Below the pieces are notes generated by a model, which was not told the DNA's origin, made no database searches, and was given only the letters and a program-made list of their open reading frames with translations. DNA of 64,000 bases from Clostridiales bacterium (GTDB taxonomy: Bacteria; Bacillota; Clostridia; Oscillospirales; Acutalibacteraceae). Shown one piece after another: positions 38,047 to 46,001 of this stretch. Position 1 is the stretch's first letter. The number at the start of each line of letters is the position of its first letter. Location: positions 1-64,000 of the forward strand of contig JAILOG010000004.1 in the NCBI GenBank assembly GCA_024690965.1. The letters run 5' to 3'. A program made the translations under genes and the position numbers.

Positions 38047-38080
38047 CCGCCGGTTTATATGATCGGCGGATTTTTGCTTT
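38047..38080 (+). terminator. Terminator of asnS-murI
   Basis: CCGCCG and CGGCGG arms with an 11-base loop, then ATTTTTGCTTTT. Confidence 0.8.
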
Positions 38081-38139
38081 TAAATATTGTAATATTATGT
38101 TAGAAGTAATATAATATTTCGCGGATTGAGGTGATATTG

Positions 38140-39666
38140 ATGGTTTACTCGAGCAACAGCATGGGGATATTCGGGCTTGACGCGTTCAAAGTGCAGGTTG
38201 AAGCCAATATAGAACGCGGTCTGCCGTATTTCGGAGTTGTGGGCTTGCCAGATGCCGCGGTAAAAGAATCTCGCGACCGTGTTCGTGCGGCTATAACAAA
38301 TTGCGGCTTTACATTTCCCGTAGCGCGTATAATTGTTAATTTAGCCCCCGCGGACATTCGAAAAGAAGGCCCCATTTACGACCTGCCGATACTTATCTCC
38401 CTGCTTTCTGCGACGGGTCAGTTAAGCGGCGATTACGACGACAGCGCATTTATAGGCGAGTTGTCTTTATCGGGAGACGTAAGAAGCATTAACGGAGTTT
38501 TGCCTATGACGATAGAGGCGAAAAACGCATGCTTTAAAAATATATTTGTGCCATATGACAATTGCAGCGAAGCCGCAGCAATTGAAGGGATAAACGTTTA
38601 CGGTGTAAAGAATGTATATGAGCTGTGTTCTCACCTTACGGGAGTTAAAAAGCTTTCGCCCGCAAAATACACTCCTCCTGCAGTGCCGGAGCATACGATA
38701 TATCCCGATTTTTGTCAGGTAAAGGGACAGTTTGAGGCTAAGCGTGCTTTAGAGATAGCGGCGGCAGGCGGTCACAATATACTTCTTATAGGTCCTCCCG
38801 GCTCGGGCAAAAGTATGCTCGCGAAAAGAGTACCGTCAATACTTCCCGAAATGACATTTGACGAAACGATAGAAACAACGAAGATACACTCTGTCGCGGG
38901 CAATATTTCAAGCGGTCATTCGCTTGTTGGGGAAAGGCCCTTCAGGTCGCCTCACCACACAATTTCTCCTGCGGGGCTTACAGGCGGCGGAACAATCCCC
39001 CACCCGGGGGAAATAAGCCTTGCGCACAACGGCGTACTATTTCTCGATGAACTCCCCGAATTTCCACGAAGCACGATGGAGGCATTAAGACAACCCCTTG
39101 AGGACGGCGTAGTTACCATATCAAGAGTTACCGCCTCGCTGTCTTACCCTTGCTCTATTATACTCATAGGAGCTATGAATCCATGCCCATGCGGCTACTT
39201 TGGCAACAGCGCGCGTAAGTGTGTATGCTCGCCATCTGCGGTTGCGAAATATTTATCACGTATTTCGGGACCTCTTCTTGACAGATTCGATATACATATT
39301 GAAGTTCCCGCTGTTAAATTTGAAGATATAAGCAACGATTTGCCGAGCGAAAAGTCCTCGGAAATACGCAAACGTGTAAACGAAACCCGTAAATTACAAC
39401 AAGAGCGCTATAAAGAAAGCGATATAACCTGCAACGCAAAGCTTACACCGGGAATGATGGAAAAATACTGTAAATTAGACAGCAGCGCAGTTACCATAAT
39501 GAAAAACGCGTTTGACAACATAGGTCTTTCCGCAAGAGCGTACGATAAAATACTTAAAGTTGCGCGCACCATTGCAGATATGGACCGTTGTGAAGTAATT
39601 CAGCCGCAACACATAACGGAAGCTATCCGTTACCGCAGCCTTGATAATAAATATTGGAAAGTTTAA
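38140..39666 (+). CDS. comM: YifB/ComM-family magnesium chelatase-like AAA+ ATPase
   Basis: A 508-residue AAA+ protein. An N-terminal Lon-protease-like domain (about 1-170, VGLPDAAVKESRDRVRAA, NLAPADIRKEGP) is followed by the AAA core with Walker A GPPGSGKSML, Walker B VLFLDELPEF, GAMNPCPCGYFG and a C-terminal helical domain (GLSARAYDKILKVARTIADM). The ComM group acts as a hexameric helicase aiding branch migration in natural transformation in some bacteria. The start at 38140 follows GAGGTGAT. No dprA or other competence gene is adjacent. Confidence 0.93.
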   Translation: MVYSSNSMGIFGLDAFKVQVEANIERGLPYFGVVGLPDAAVKESRDRVRAAITNCGFTFPVARIIVNLAPADIRKEGPIYDLPILISLLSATGQLSGDYDDSAFIGELSLSGDVRSINGVLPMTIEAKNACFKNIFVPYDNCSEAAAIEGINVYGVKNVYELCSHLTGVKKLSPAKYTPPAVPEHTIYPDFCQVKGQFEAKRALEIAAAGGHNILLIGPPGSGKSMLAKRVPSILPEMTFDETIETTKIHSVAGNISSGHSLVGERPFRSPHHTISPAGLTGGGTIPHPGEISLAHNGVLFLDELPEFPRSTMEALRQPLEDGVVTISRVTASLSYPCSIILIGAMNPCPCGYFGNSARKCVCSPSAVAKYLSRISGPLLDRFDIHIEVPAVKFEDISNDLPSEKSSEIRKRVNETRKLQQERYKESDITCNAKLTPGMMEKYCKLDSSAVTIMKNAFDNIGLSARAYDKILKVARTIADMDRCEVIQPQHITEAIRYRSLDNKYWKV

Positions 39667-39819
39667 AATATTGATTTTCACAAATTATTGCTGTATTAAA
39701 ATTCGGACATTACCGTTTACATAACAAACACAAATCAGTATAATTGCGCCGATTGGAATGAAAAAGAAAGTCGACCGAAAATAAGAGTTCCCTGCGGTGA
39801 GAAATGATAAATATAAAAC
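39667..39819. other. Gap with no gene
   Basis: Between the ComM-like gene and the promoter of the DegT-type aminotransferase. I see no coding frame with a ribosome site and no clear terminator. Confidence 0.5.
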
Positions 39820-39848
39820 TTGCCAAATTACAGGTTATGTGGTATAAT
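39820..39848 (+). promoter_or_regulatory. Promoter of the DegT aminotransferase
   Basis: TTGCCA, 17 bases, TATAAT, 55 bases before the chosen start. Confidence 0.8.
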
Positions 39849-39903
39849 TCACTTCTAAAAAGTTTGTTTATTCCGAATTTGTTTTCTTTTGGAAGTGATT
39901 TTT

Positions 39904-41103
39904 TTGAATGTACCGTTTTCACCGCCCGATATAGGTGAAGAAGAAATAGAAGCAGTAACCCGTTGTTTAAAATCCGGTTGGATAACGACAGGTCCTTTAA
40001 CGAAAAGGTTTGAACGCGAAATAGCCGAATACTGCGGAACAAAGAAAGCGGCTTGCTTAAGCTCAGCAACTGCGTGTATGGAGCTTTGTTTGAGAATGCT
40101 CGGCGTAGGACCCGGAGACGAGGTAATAACCTGCGCTTATACATACACTGCTTCCGCGAGTGTAATTCATCATGTCGGCGCGAAAATAGTTTTGGTAGAC
40201 ACGGCGAAGAATTCGTTTTTTATGGATTACGAAAAGCTTGAGGCTGCCATCACCGAAAAAACAAAAGTTATAATACCGGTTGACCTTGCGGGAATAATGT
40301 GCGATTACGACAAGATATTTGAGATAGTAGAGCGAAAGAAAAGGCTCTTTAAGCCAAACAGTAAAATACAAAAGGCTTTTAACAGAATAATTGTTGTTTC
40401 CGATTCGGCACACGCCTTCGGCTCAGAAAAGAACGGCAAAAGATGCGGAAGTTTGGCTGACTTTACCTGCTTTTCGTTCCACGCGGTTAAAAATCTGACT
40501 ACGGCAGAGGGTGGCGCGGTAACGTGGCGCGAGATAGATAATTACGACAGCAATACTATTTACACCGCATTTATGAACCTTTCGTTGCATGGGCAGACTA
40601 AAGACGCGCTAACAAAAAATCTTTGCGGATCTTGGGAATACGATATAGTAAGCCCGGATTACAAGTGCAATATGACAGATATTATGGCGGCTATGGGACT
40701 CACCCAGCTCAAACGCTACGACAGCATATTACAGCGCAGAAGGTATTTGTTTAATAAATACAGTAAAGCGCTGAAAATGCAGGGTATCCAAGTTTTGCCC
40801 CATTTAACCAAGGGCAATAAGTCTAATTGCCACTTGTTTATGGTAAGACTTACTGATAAGGATATAACCTTCCGTAACAACCTTATGGAAAAAATGGCTA
40901 ACGCGGGCATATCGTGTAATGTGCATTTTAAGCCACTGCCAATGATGACAGCTTACAAAAATTTGGGCTTTGATATAAAGGATTATCCAAATTCCTTTAA
41001 TATGTATAAAAACGAGATTACACTTCCGCTGAACACCTGTATATCAGATATAGAAGTGGACTATGTTATAGATAATTTTATAAGCTTTTTAAGGGAGAAA
41101 TAA
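39904..41103 (+). CDS. DegT/DnrJ/EryC1/StrS-family sugar aminotransferase
   Basis: A 399-residue PLP enzyme of the group that aminates nucleotide-linked keto sugars for surface polysaccharides or antibiotics. NVPFSPPDIGEEEIEAV and SGWITTGPLTKRFE are typical openings. The PLP Lys is in SFHAVKNLTTAEGG, with DSAHAFGS just before it, and the C-terminus has CNVHFKPL. The start is TTG at 39904, after GGAAGTGA; a second TTG at 39889 is within that ribosome site. The next gene begins 2 bases after the stop. No sugar-nucleotide pathway gene is nearby, so its substrate is unknown. Confidence 0.92.
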   Translation: MNVPFSPPDIGEEEIEAVTRCLKSGWITTGPLTKRFEREIAEYCGTKKAACLSSATACMELCLRMLGVGPGDEVITCAYTYTASASVIHHVGAKIVLVDTAKNSFFMDYEKLEAAITEKTKVIIPVDLAGIMCDYDKIFEIVERKKRLFKPNSKIQKAFNRIIVVSDSAHAFGSEKNGKRCGSLADFTCFSFHAVKNLTTAEGGAVTWREIDNYDSNTIYTAFMNLSLHGQTKDALTKNLCGSWEYDIVSPDYKCNMTDIMAAMGLTQLKRYDSILQRRRYLFNKYSKALKMQGIQVLPHLTKGNKSNCHLFMVRLTDKDITFRNNLMEKMANAGISCNVHFKPLPMMTAYKNLGFDIKDYPNSFNMYKNEITLPLNTCISDIEVDYVIDNFISFLREK

Positions 41104-41104
41104 T

Positions 41105-41824
41105 ATGTCACTTATTGTTACCGTATTTGTAAACGAGGGCATCGTAATGGCGAGCGACAGCCGATGCACATATAACATTATGGAGAAAAACACAAAGACT
41201 AACACGGTGGTTCACAAGCTCGGCGTTCATTCAAACAATTCAACAATAAAAACGTTTCTTTGCCCTAACAATAACGGCATATCCGTTTGCGGAGAGGCTT
41301 CGGTAAAAGGCAAGCCCATAACAGGTTATGTTGAAAGCTTTATACGCGAGCGTGTAGACGAAGGCGTTGATATAGACGATATCCCGCAAAGGCTTATCAA
41401 TTATTTCAACTCATTCGAGCCAAAGCCGAACGCCATATTTACCGTTGCGGGTTATCATAAGGACGGGCGCAATATGGTTCAAAGGATTTATAAGGTGAGA
41501 ATAAAGGATAATCACATCGAAAGGCTGAAAACAGAAAGCCAGGGCGCGACATGGGACGGCGAAAGCCTGACTTTGACAAGACTTTTGCAGCCTGTTGCGG
41601 TAAAAGACCCAAACGGGCAGTATCAGGATCTGCCTCACTCGGATATCGCGTGGAACTTCTTTACGCTTCAGGACGCAGTCGATTTTTGCAACTACGCAAT
41701 AAAAACAACTATCGACACGATGCATTTTCAAAGTGTTGTGGAATCTGTTGGAACGCCTATAAACACACTCGTTATAAAACCCGACGGCTCTAAGTGGATA
41801 GCAAAACAGGAGCTTCATTGCTGA
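41105..41824 (+). CDS. Proteasome/HslV-like Ntn hydrolase with a possible Ser nucleophile
   Basis: A 239-residue protein. The opening MSLIVTVFVNEGIVMASDSR lines up with the start of processed proteasome beta and HslV chains (Thr-Thr-Ile-Val-..., then VVLAxDxR). Removing Met1 would expose Ser2 where those enzymes have the catalytic Thr1. GISVCGEASVKGKP and a C-terminal HFQSVVESVGTPINTLVIKPDG strand pattern also fit the fold. No HslU-type ATPase is adjacent. AAGGGAGAAA lies before the ATG and the gene is tightly coupled to the DegT aminotransferase. Activity and substrate are unknown; it may be a self-compartmentalising peptidase or an amidase. Confidence 0.7.
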   Translation: MSLIVTVFVNEGIVMASDSRCTYNIMEKNTKTNTVVHKLGVHSNNSTIKTFLCPNNNGISVCGEASVKGKPITGYVESFIRERVDEGVDIDDIPQRLINYFNSFEPKPNAIFTVAGYHKDGRNMVQRIYKVRIKDNHIERLKTESQGATWDGESLTLTRLLQPVAVKDPNGQYQDLPHSDIAWNFFTLQDAVDFCNYAIKTTIDTMHFQSVVESVGTPINTLVIKPDGSKWIAKQELHC

Positions 41825-41890
41825 AAAAATACGGCATACTGTGCTTATGAAAAAGCGTGGTATGCCTGAATTTGTATCTGGAAGAATGTT

Positions 41891-43165
41891 ATGAAAATTT
41901 TTATGAAAATTTGCCTTACTTCAGTTATAACGCTTGCAATATGTATTTGTGTGGGGTTTGGTCTTATCACCGCGGCATATTTGATACCGTATGAAAATAC
42001 AAAAGACAACCTTATATCCTCTGCCGGTATTCTTGAAAAAGAAGGCGCAAGACCCACACTTACAAAATACGCTTCAAGCCGGCTTGACAACAAAACAGAC
42101 GCCATAATGCTGAAAATTGCCGCGTACAGCGGGGATGAAAGCATAATCGAAAGGGCGATGATGAATTACCGTTATACCGCCAAAGGAAAAAACGATGTTC
42201 AATCGCTCTCACAGCTTGCCGAATATGGAACAGAGCAAATGCAGAAAACAGGCTATGCGCGATATTGGCACGGTTATGTTGCGGTGCTAAAGCCTTTGCT
42301 TTGCATTACGGATTACGGTGGTGTAAGGATATTCAATTCAATAATCTATATAATTTTAACAGTAACGGTATGCGTTTTTATGTACCGAAAAGACTTAAAA
42401 CACATAATTCTGCCTTATATTTTCAGCCTTTGCTTTTTGATGCCCGTTGCGACGGCAATTTGTATGCAATATTTTACCGTGTTTTGCGTAATGTCTGTCG
42501 GCATTATAATTGTTTTGCGCTTGGGCGATAAGCTGAAAGATAATATGTATTTATCCGCGATATTTACGCTTATTGGAGCGGCGGTGGTATATTTTGATTT
42601 TCTGACTTATCCCTTATCGGCATTTGCCTTTCCGTGCGTAGTCTATTTTCTGATCATAAAGTATGACGGCATAAGGTGTGCTCTGATGAAGCTTTTTCAA
42701 ATGTTTTCTTGCTTTGCGTTCGGATATTTGGGTATGTGGTTTTCTAAATGGGTTATCGCGCAGGCTTTAACAGGTAAAAATGTACTTTTAAACGCGGCGA
42801 ATCAGTTTTTATATCGCTCATCATTTGCGACAACAAGCGAAAGCAGTATAACATATTCGGAAACTCTACGGAGAAATATAATTGAGCTTTTCAATACGCC
42901 GGTAACCGTCTTGGCTTTGATATTTATAGCTTATATTGCGGTAAAAGCTTTGAAAAACAAAAAGTCGGCGAAAAAAATATCGGCAAACGACCGTTCATTC
43001 TCAGCGGTTTGCCTTACAGTTTTATTAATGCCGTTTGTGTGGTATTTACTGGCAAGTAACCACTCTTATATGCACAGCTTTTTTACATTCAGAACGCTTG
43101 CCTGCGCGCCTTTTGCGATAATGTGCTTTGCAGCTCAATACGAAAAAAATCACAGACCCGGGTGA
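41891..43165 (+). CDS. Polytopic membrane protein, unknown function
   Basis: A 424-residue protein. One membrane helix (about 8-30) is followed by an external loop of roughly 110 residues (GILEKEGARPTLTKYAS..., GDESIIERAMMNYRYTAKG) and then about nine more helices. The layout resembles polymer-forming or lipid-linked-sugar membrane enzymes, but I recognise no family motif. It follows the Ntn hydrolase by 66 bases on the same strand, so the three genes from 39904 may form a surface-related unit. The stop codon lies inside the terminator hairpin. Confidence 0.75.
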   Translation: MKIFMKICLTSVITLAICICVGFGLITAAYLIPYENTKDNLISSAGILEKEGARPTLTKYASSRLDNKTDAIMLKIAAYSGDESIIERAMMNYRYTAKGKNDVQSLSQLAEYGTEQMQKTGYARYWHGYVAVLKPLLCITDYGGVRIFNSIIYIILTVTVCVFMYRKDLKHIILPYIFSLCFLMPVATAICMQYFTVFCVMSVGIIIVLRLGDKLKDNMYLSAIFTLIGAAVVYFDFLTYPLSAFAFPCVVYFLIIKYDGIRCALMKLFQMFSCFAFGYLGMWFSKWVIAQALTGKNVLLNAANQFLYRSSFATTSESSITYSETLRRNIIELFNTPVTVLALIFIAYIAVKALKNKKSAKKISANDRSFSAVCLTVLLMPFVWYLLASNHSYMHSFFTFRTLACAPFAIMCFAAQYEKNHRPG

Positions 43166-43186
43166 GCGAAGGTCTGTGATTCTTTT
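43149..43186. terminator. Two-way terminator overlapping the stop of the membrane protein gene
   Basis: AATCACAGACC and GGTCTGTGATT arms; the stop codon TGA at 43163-43165 lies in the loop. The plus strand continues CTTTTAT, and the minus strand continues TTTTTTCG, ending the opposite gene. Confidence 0.85.
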
Positions 43187-44339
43187 ATACACTGATAGCC
43201 TCTACAAGCGCCACTGCCTCTATCCCTTTTGTAAAGGGGAACATATCCACAGGCTGAAGCTTTTTTGCAATGTAACCTTTGCGTTTCAGGTACCTTATAT
43301 CACGTGCAAGCGTTTCTATATTACAGCTCACATAAACTATTTTTTGGGGAGATAATACACATACGCTCTCCAAGAATTCCTTTGAACAGCCTGCCCTGGG
43401 TGGGTCTACAAAAAGTGTATTAATTTTCACACCTTTGCAAGCCGATTCAGAGGCATATTTTCCCGCGTCATCACAAACGAATTCTATATTTTTTACATTG
43501 TTTAGCTTGGCGTTTTCTTTGGCGGTCTGTATAGAATAAGGGTTCTTCTCTACCCCGACAACACTTTTTGCCGAGCGCGCCGCCAATAACCCGATTATTC
43601 CGCTGCCGCAATAGGCGTCCATTACCGTTTCTTTGCCGGTAAGCTCTGCGTATTCTATCGCTTTTGAATAAAGTATTTCGGCTTGTGATGAATTTACCTG
43701 AAAAAACGCGTCGGCAGGAACATTGAATTTATATCCGCAGACCTCTGAGATAATACTCCCGTTTCCCAACAATACTTCTATCCTTTCACCGGGGAGAAGC
43801 TTTTCTTTATCGTTGCAGTTAAGCACTACCGTCTTAATTTGAGGATGCGCTTTAATAAGCGCGTTTATAAAGGTGGGTTTTACGCGGTTTTCGCTTTTGC
43901 CCGCGGTTATAAGCACGGATATTTCATTTGTTTTGTAGCCTTTTCTTATTGTTGTGCTTCTTATGTAGCCTGTTTTTGTTTTGTAATTAAATGGCTTTAA
44001 TTTAAAGCTTGCAAACAGTTTTGTAATTGTGTTTGAAATATTGTTTAGATCCTCATCAACTATAGCGCACTTGTCTGTGGGTATAACCATTCCGCTTTTT
44101 GACTGATAAACGCCGGATATGGCTTCACCCGATCTTGAAAAGGAGTATGCGGTTGTGGCTTTGTTTCTGTAATTAACGGGGTTTTCCATACCGATTATTC
44201 TTTTGGGTTTTATTATTCCCAAAAAGGTTTTGTTGACAACGGATTGTTTATATTTCAACTGCTCGGCATAGGTTAAATTCTGTAAATGACACCCTGAGCA
44301 GCGTTTATTTATTTTGCAAACAGTGTTACTGTCAGGCAT
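43185..44339 (-). CDS. rlmD: RlmD-type 23S rRNA m5U methyltransferase lacking a TRAM domain
   Basis: A 384-residue SAM-dependent methyltransferase of the TrmA/RumA group. The [4Fe-4S] ligands are kept: Cys8, Cys14, Cys17 and Cys91 (CKINKRCSGC, TDKC). The methyltransferase motifs follow: MDAYCGSGIIGL, GVEKNPYSIQTAKENAKLNN, FVDPPRAGC and the catalytic Cys in VYVSCNIETLARD. The usual N-terminal TRAM domain is absent, so it is about 60-70 residues shorter than many relatives. Which uridine it modifies is not certain. Confidence 0.9.
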   Translation of the reverse strand: MPDSNTVCKINKRCSGCHLQNLTYAEQLKYKQSVVNKTFLGIIKPKRIIGMENPVNYRNKATTAYSFSRSGEAISGVYQSKSGMVIPTDKCAIVDEDLNNISNTITKLFASFKLKPFNYKTKTGYIRSTTIRKGYKTNEISVLITAGKSENRVKPTFINALIKAHPQIKTVVLNCNDKEKLLPGERIEVLLGNGSIISEVCGYKFNVPADAFFQVNSSQAEILYSKAIEYAELTGKETVMDAYCGSGIIGLLAARSAKSVVGVEKNPYSIQTAKENAKLNNVKNIEFVCDDAGKYASESACKGVKINTLFVDPPRAGCSKEFLESVCVLSPQKIVYVSCNIETLARDIRYLKRKGYIAKKLQPVDMFPFTKGIEAVALVEAISV

Positions 44340-44369
44340 AAAATTGCCCCCTCACGGAAAATTTACTAT

Positions 44370-44399
44370 ATTGTAACATAAATACGCCTTAACTGTAAA
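44370..44399 (-). promoter_or_regulatory. Promoter of rlmD
   Basis: On the minus strand TTTACA, 18 bases, TACAAT, about 31 bases before the ATG. Confidence 0.6.
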
Positions 44400-44405
44400 G
44401 AATAC

Positions 44406-44421
44406 AATTGCATAAGCAATT
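44406..44421. promoter_or_regulatory. Palindrome between rlmD and the sugar importer
   Basis: AATTGC-ATAA-GCAATT is a perfect 6+6 inverted repeat 66 bases upstream of the importer's -35 box. It could be an operator for a LacI/GntR-type regulator, but no such regulator gene is nearby. Confidence 0.35.
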
Positions 44422-44486
44422 TAAATATAAATGCAACATTTACAAAATTAAGGTAAAAATTATGTTATAAATCAATAAAAATATAC

Positions 44487-44515
44487 TTGAAATTTTGATT
44501 GCCGTATGGTATTAT
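44487..44515 (+). promoter_or_regulatory. Promoter of the sugar ABC importer operon
   Basis: TTGAAA, 17 bases, TATTAT. The roughly 95-base leader after it contains two potential stems: GTTGAGA (44524) with TCTCAAC (44556), and TCAGAGC with GCTCTGA (44571-44589). Confidence 0.7.
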
Positions 44516-44616
44516 TTAACTGCGTTGAGAGCGTCGGCACTTTTTGTGAATATGTTCTCAACTAATTACGTCAGAGCGACATGCTCTGAAAAAAATTAAG
44601 AAAGAGGGTCATTATC

Positions 44617-45912
44617 ATGACAAAGAAAACTTTAGCTATCATCCTTGCGGCTATGATGCTTATTGCCTCTTTAGCAGCTTGCGGTGATGGCGGCACAGAA
44701 TCCAAAACAGATTCAGCAACCGATTCTAAAGTTGAGAGCACAGTATCTGCTGACGAAACAGGCTTGTGGGATCTCGGCGACGAAAACAACATCACATTAA
44801 AAGTATGGGGTCCTTCAACACAGCAAGAGCTTCTCGGCAAGCAGGTAGAAGCATTTAAAGCTTTGTATCCCGACCTCACAATGGATATAGAAATCGGTCA
44901 ATGCGAAGAGAGCGAAGCTCAAACTCAGGTTAGAAACGATATAGAGGCAGCTGCCGATATATTTGCATTCCCCAGCGATCACCTTGAAAACCTCGTTAGC
45001 TCAGGTTCTTTGGGCGCAGTTGTAAATTACGGTACTGTTACGGCAGCTAACGACGCTAACTCTGTAGCAGCTGCTACTTATGACGATATCCTTTATGCTT
45101 ATCCTCTCACAGCCGACAACTCTTACATCATTTTCTATGACAAGACCGTTCTCGGCGCAGAAGATGTTACAAGCCTCGACAAAATGTGCGAGGTTGCCGC
45201 AGCAGCAGGCAAAAAGATTTATGTTGACGCAGGTAACGGCTTCTATGCTTGTATCTTCTCCTTTACAGGCGGACTTACAATGAAGCACAACTATGCAGAC
45301 GGCACAGAAACTTACGGCTACACAACAGACGAAAACGCTGTTGTAGCTTCTATTCAGGCTTTCGGTAAATTGTTCCAGGACGGCACACTCGTTGCAGCAG
45401 GAACAGACGTTGCGGTATCTGCTTTCACAACAGACGCGGCAGCTATCATCGACGGCACATGGGACGCAGCCGCAATTAAAGATCTTCTCGGCGACAACAT
45501 GGGCGCAGCAAAGCTTCCTACAATCAGTGTTAACGGCGAAGACAAGCAAATCATCAACCTCTTCGGTTACAAAATGCTCGGCGTTAAGAGCAGCACAGCT
45601 TTCCCGAAAACAGCTCACGCTCTTGCAGAGTATCTCTCAGGCGCAGAGTGCCAGACAGAGAAAGCAACAGAGCTTTCTATTGGACCTTCTAACCTTGAGG
45701 CTGCAAAATCAGACGCAGTTGTAAACAACGAAGTTCTTAAGGCTGTTAACGAGCAGAGCGCATTCTCTATTCCTCAGACATCTATCGCAGGCGGCTTCTG
45801 GAATGCTCACAAGGCTCTTGGTGAGTATATCTCCGCAGCAGGAGCAGATCTGAGCGACGAAGCTATAAAAGCTCAGCTTGACGATTGCCTTGAGGCAACA
45901 AACGATATCTGA
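44617..45912 (+). CDS. Carbohydrate ABC transporter substrate-binding lipoprotein
   Basis: A 431-residue lipoprotein of the maltose-binding (SBP1) group. The signal peptide ends at the lipobox LAAC (Cys22). A Ser/Thr/Asp linker is followed by a binding fold opening with ITLKVWGPSTQQELLGKQVEAFKALYPD. Its codon use is strikingly uniform, as in highly expressed genes. It is followed by an intergenic hairpin and two permease genes. The sugar is unknown; maltodextrin-like is a fair guess from the permease type. Confidence 0.93.
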   Translation: MTKKTLAIILAAMMLIASLAACGDGGTESKTDSATDSKVESTVSADETGLWDLGDENNITLKVWGPSTQQELLGKQVEAFKALYPDLTMDIEIGQCEESEAQTQVRNDIEAAADIFAFPSDHLENLVSSGSLGAVVNYGTVTAANDANSVAAATYDDILYAYPLTADNSYIIFYDKTVLGAEDVTSLDKMCEVAAAAGKKIYVDAGNGFYACIFSFTGGLTMKHNYADGTETYGYTTDENAVVASIQAFGKLFQDGTLVAAGTDVAVSAFTTDAAAIIDGTWDAAAIKDLLGDNMGAAKLPTISVNGEDKQIINLFGYKMLGVKSSTAFPKTAHALAEYLSGAECQTEKATELSIGPSNLEAAKSDAVVNNEVLKAVNEQSAFSIPQTSIAGGFWNAHKALGEYISAAGADLSDEAIKAQLDDCLEATNDI

Positions 45913-45939
45913 TAACAGGTATTAATTAACTTATTTCAT

Positions 45940-45975
45940 CCGTGCAGAGTCGGGTTTGGCTCTGCACGGGTTCTT
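45940..45975 (+). terminator. Intra-operon hairpin after the binding-protein gene
   Basis: CCGTGCAGAG and CTCTGCACGG arms with a 10-base loop, then GTTCTTAC. It lies between the binding protein and the first permease. A partial terminator or mRNA stabiliser here would give more binding protein than permease, a common arrangement. Confidence 0.75.
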
Positions 45976-46001
45976 ACAAAAGTGACAAAGGAGAGTAAAA
46001 T

